NCBI GenBank assembly: GCA_934434905.1
Contig: CAKSAI010000059.1
Coordinates: forward strand, 1 to 13,610
Direction: 5' to 3'
DNA: 13,610 bases
DNA from: an uncultured Lachnospiraceae bacterium
GTDB taxonomy: Bacteria > Bacillota > Clostridia > Lachnospirales > Lachnospiraceae
Position 1 is the first letter of the stretch. Each line of letters begins with the position of its first letter. Positions 12,715 through 13,610 of this stretch are shown here, piece by piece. Below the pieces are notes generated by a model. That model had not been told where the DNA came from and searched no databases. It worked only from the letters and a program-made list of their open reading frames with translations. A program made the position numbers and the translations under genes.

Positions 12715-13395
12715 ATGGCAAAAAGAGGAGTACGAATATTGATGTCTATCGTGGAGCGCGGTCAGGGTAAGGAGTTGACCCGCTTCTATGGAATGCACGG
12801 CCTCACCTGCCATTTTCAGACGGTGGGGCGAGGAACGGCCGCTTCGGATCTTCTGGATATTCTGGGAGCCGGAAGCACGGAGCGGGATATCTTGCTAAGC
12901 TTTGGGGAAGAGGAGAAGGCTCAGCGGCTGCTGTGGCAGATGCGTGAGGAGGAAGAGCCTTCGGTGCATGCCAAGGGAATCGTATTTTCCACACCGCTGA
13001 CAGCCTTAAATACCCTGGCGGCAGCAGTACTTATGCGCGAGAGTGAGCAGAAGAATGAGAAAGGAGCAGAGAATATGGAACAGAAGCTGGATGAGGATCA
13101 CAGCCTGATACTGATCGTTGTAAATCAAGGGCATACCGATGAGGTTATGAATACCGCCCGGACAGCCGGAGCCAGAGGAGGCACTATTATCCGCTCCCGT
13201 TGGGCGGGATCGGAGGAATCGGCCACCTTCTACGGGATTACACTTCAGGCGGAGAAGGAGATCATCGCCATCGTGGCCGGAGCGGAGCGGCGGAAGATGA
13301 TCATGGAGTCTGTCAATAAGATGCATGGAATGAACACGGCGGCCGGAGCCATGGTGTGCTCGGTGGCTGTCGACCAGATGCAACGGCTGGGGTAG
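12715..13395 (+). CDS. Tandem double-domain PII-like regulator
   Basis: This 226-residue protein has two PII-fold halves in tandem. The N half (about 5-105) has VRILMSIVERGQG, the loop TVGRGTAASDLLDILG (36-51) and the closing strand KGIVFSTPLTAL (87-98). The C half (about 128-226) has SLILIVVNQGH, GGTIIRSRWAGSE (155-167) in the T-loop region, and GAMVCSVAVDQM (211-222). The two end strands correspond to the GxxFxxPxxxxxG ending of PII-like proteins. PII proteins are trimers binding ATP, ADP or other effectors and docking on transporters; a fused double would need three halves' worth of symmetry or a different assembly. AAGGAGG lies eight bases before the ATG. Following DUF1538, it is probably that protein's cytoplasmic regulator. 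No uridylylation tyrosine was identified. Confidence 0.85.
   Translation: MAKRGVRILMSIVERGQGKELTRFYGMHGLTCHFQTVGRGTAASDLLDILGAGSTERDILLSFGEEEKAQRLLWQMREEEEPSVHAKGIVFSTPLTALNTLAAAVLMRESEQKNEKGAENMEQKLDEDHSLILIVVNQGHTDEVMNTARTAGARGGTIIRSRWAGSEESATFYGITLQAEKEIIAIVAGAERRKMIMESVNKMHGMNTAAGAMVCSVAVDQMQRLG
13061..13077 (+). promoter_or_regulatory. Internal ribosome site and in-frame ATG between the two PII halves
   Basis: AAGGAG (13061-13066), an eight-base gap and ATG 13075, in frame at residue 121. The site lies in the low-complexity charged linker. Initiation here would give a 106-residue single PII-fold protein. It is as good a ribosome site as those of the annotated genes. Confidence 0.45.
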
Positions 13396-13399
13396 GCGT

Positions 13400-13610
13400 T
13401 CATGAGTCTTCTGAGGCTTTCCGATAGTCTGTGGGGGGGACTCCGACGCGCTTTTTAAAGGCGGTGGGGAAATAGTTAATATTTGAAAAACCGCATAGCT
13501 GTGCAATGGTATTGATGGGAAGATCGCTGGTTTTCAGAAGCTTTTGCGCCTGGGTTATCCTGAGATCCTGAATATATTTTTTCACAGACGTACCTGTATA
13601 TTGCTTAAAA
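13400..13610 (-). CDS. AraC-family transcriptional regulator, C-terminal part (cut by the window edge)
   Basis: The visible 69 codons encode the second half of an AraC-type double-HTH domain. It begins FKQYTGTSVKKYIQDLRI, typical of the end of the first HTH and its linker. The second HTH (PINTIAQLCGFSNINYFPTAFKK) follows, then the family ending RVGVPPTDYRK. The frame stays open to the right edge, so the sensor domain and start lie beyond it; the GTG at 13585 is an internal valine codon, not a start. The stop (13402-13400) is only four bases from the PII stop on the other strand, so the genes converge tightly with no visible terminator between them. What it controls cannot be judged from this part. 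Confidence 0.92.
   Translation of the reverse strand, partial: FKQYTGTSVKKYIQDLRITQAQKLLKTSDLPINTIAQLCGFSNINYFPTAFKKRVGVPPTDYRKASEDS

Overview
The window looks like a chromosomal segment of an anaerobic member of the Clostridia, most probably Lachnospiraceae. The grounds are roughly balanced base composition, strong AGGAGG-type ribosome sites, several TTG starts, an oxygen-sensitive class III ribonucleotide reductase, and a protein repertoire typical of that family (a PD-(D/E)XK Rpn-like nuclease, a TIGR04086-type membrane protein, DUF2975 with a small HTH, and DUF1538 with PII). The genus cannot be fixed from this sequence alone. No rRNA, tRNA, CRISPR array or insertion sequence was seen, and no gene-free stretch exceeds 300 bases.

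Layout. (1) 38-1033: an Rpn/PDDEXK nuclease gene split by one in-frame TGA. (2) 1154-2434: a CNNM/CorC-type (DUF21-CBS-CorC) membrane protein; 2526-2888: a small four-helix membrane protein. Each is closed by a hairpin terminator that begins in its own stop codon. (3) 3002-5336: an OmpR-family response regulator and its overlapping histidine kinase, behind a promoter that may be autoregulated. (4) 5491-6777: hflX, a ribosome-associated GTPase, with its own promoter nested in an inverted repeat. (5) 6965-9323: nrdD, anaerobic ribonucleotide reductase with a fused C-terminal glutaredoxin-like domain. It lies behind a near-consensus promoter flanked and overlapped by two NrdR boxes 32 bp apart, and is broken by a frameshift near 7927. 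A 32-bp tandem duplication covers its 3' end, followed by a GNAT acetyltransferase (9386-9901). No nrdG activase follows. (6) 9962-10300, minus strand: a small unrecognised protein with a very good promoter. (7) 10403-13395: a compact plus-strand cluster of a DUF2975 membrane protein, an XRE/YozG-type HTH, a duplicated DUF1538 membrane protein and a tandem double-PII protein. (8) 13400 to the right edge, minus strand: the C-terminal DNA-binding part of an AraC-family regulator.

How the parts may work together. The most interesting unit is DUF1538 plus double-PII. A two-fold repeated membrane protein is paired with a two-fold repeated PII-fold protein, formally like AmtB-GlnK or SbtA-SbtB. The PII gene also carries a well-formed ribosome site and ATG exactly in the linker between its two PII halves, so it may make both a double-domain and a single-domain protein, or it records a gene fusion. 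The Rpn gene has a similar internal-start candidate, in a family where intragenic antitoxins are known. Two genes in this short window carry disabling lesions (nonsense in rpn, a frameshift in nrdD). Either could be real decay or a sequence error, and the nrdD lesion deserves the closest check because the gene is normally important to an anaerobe.
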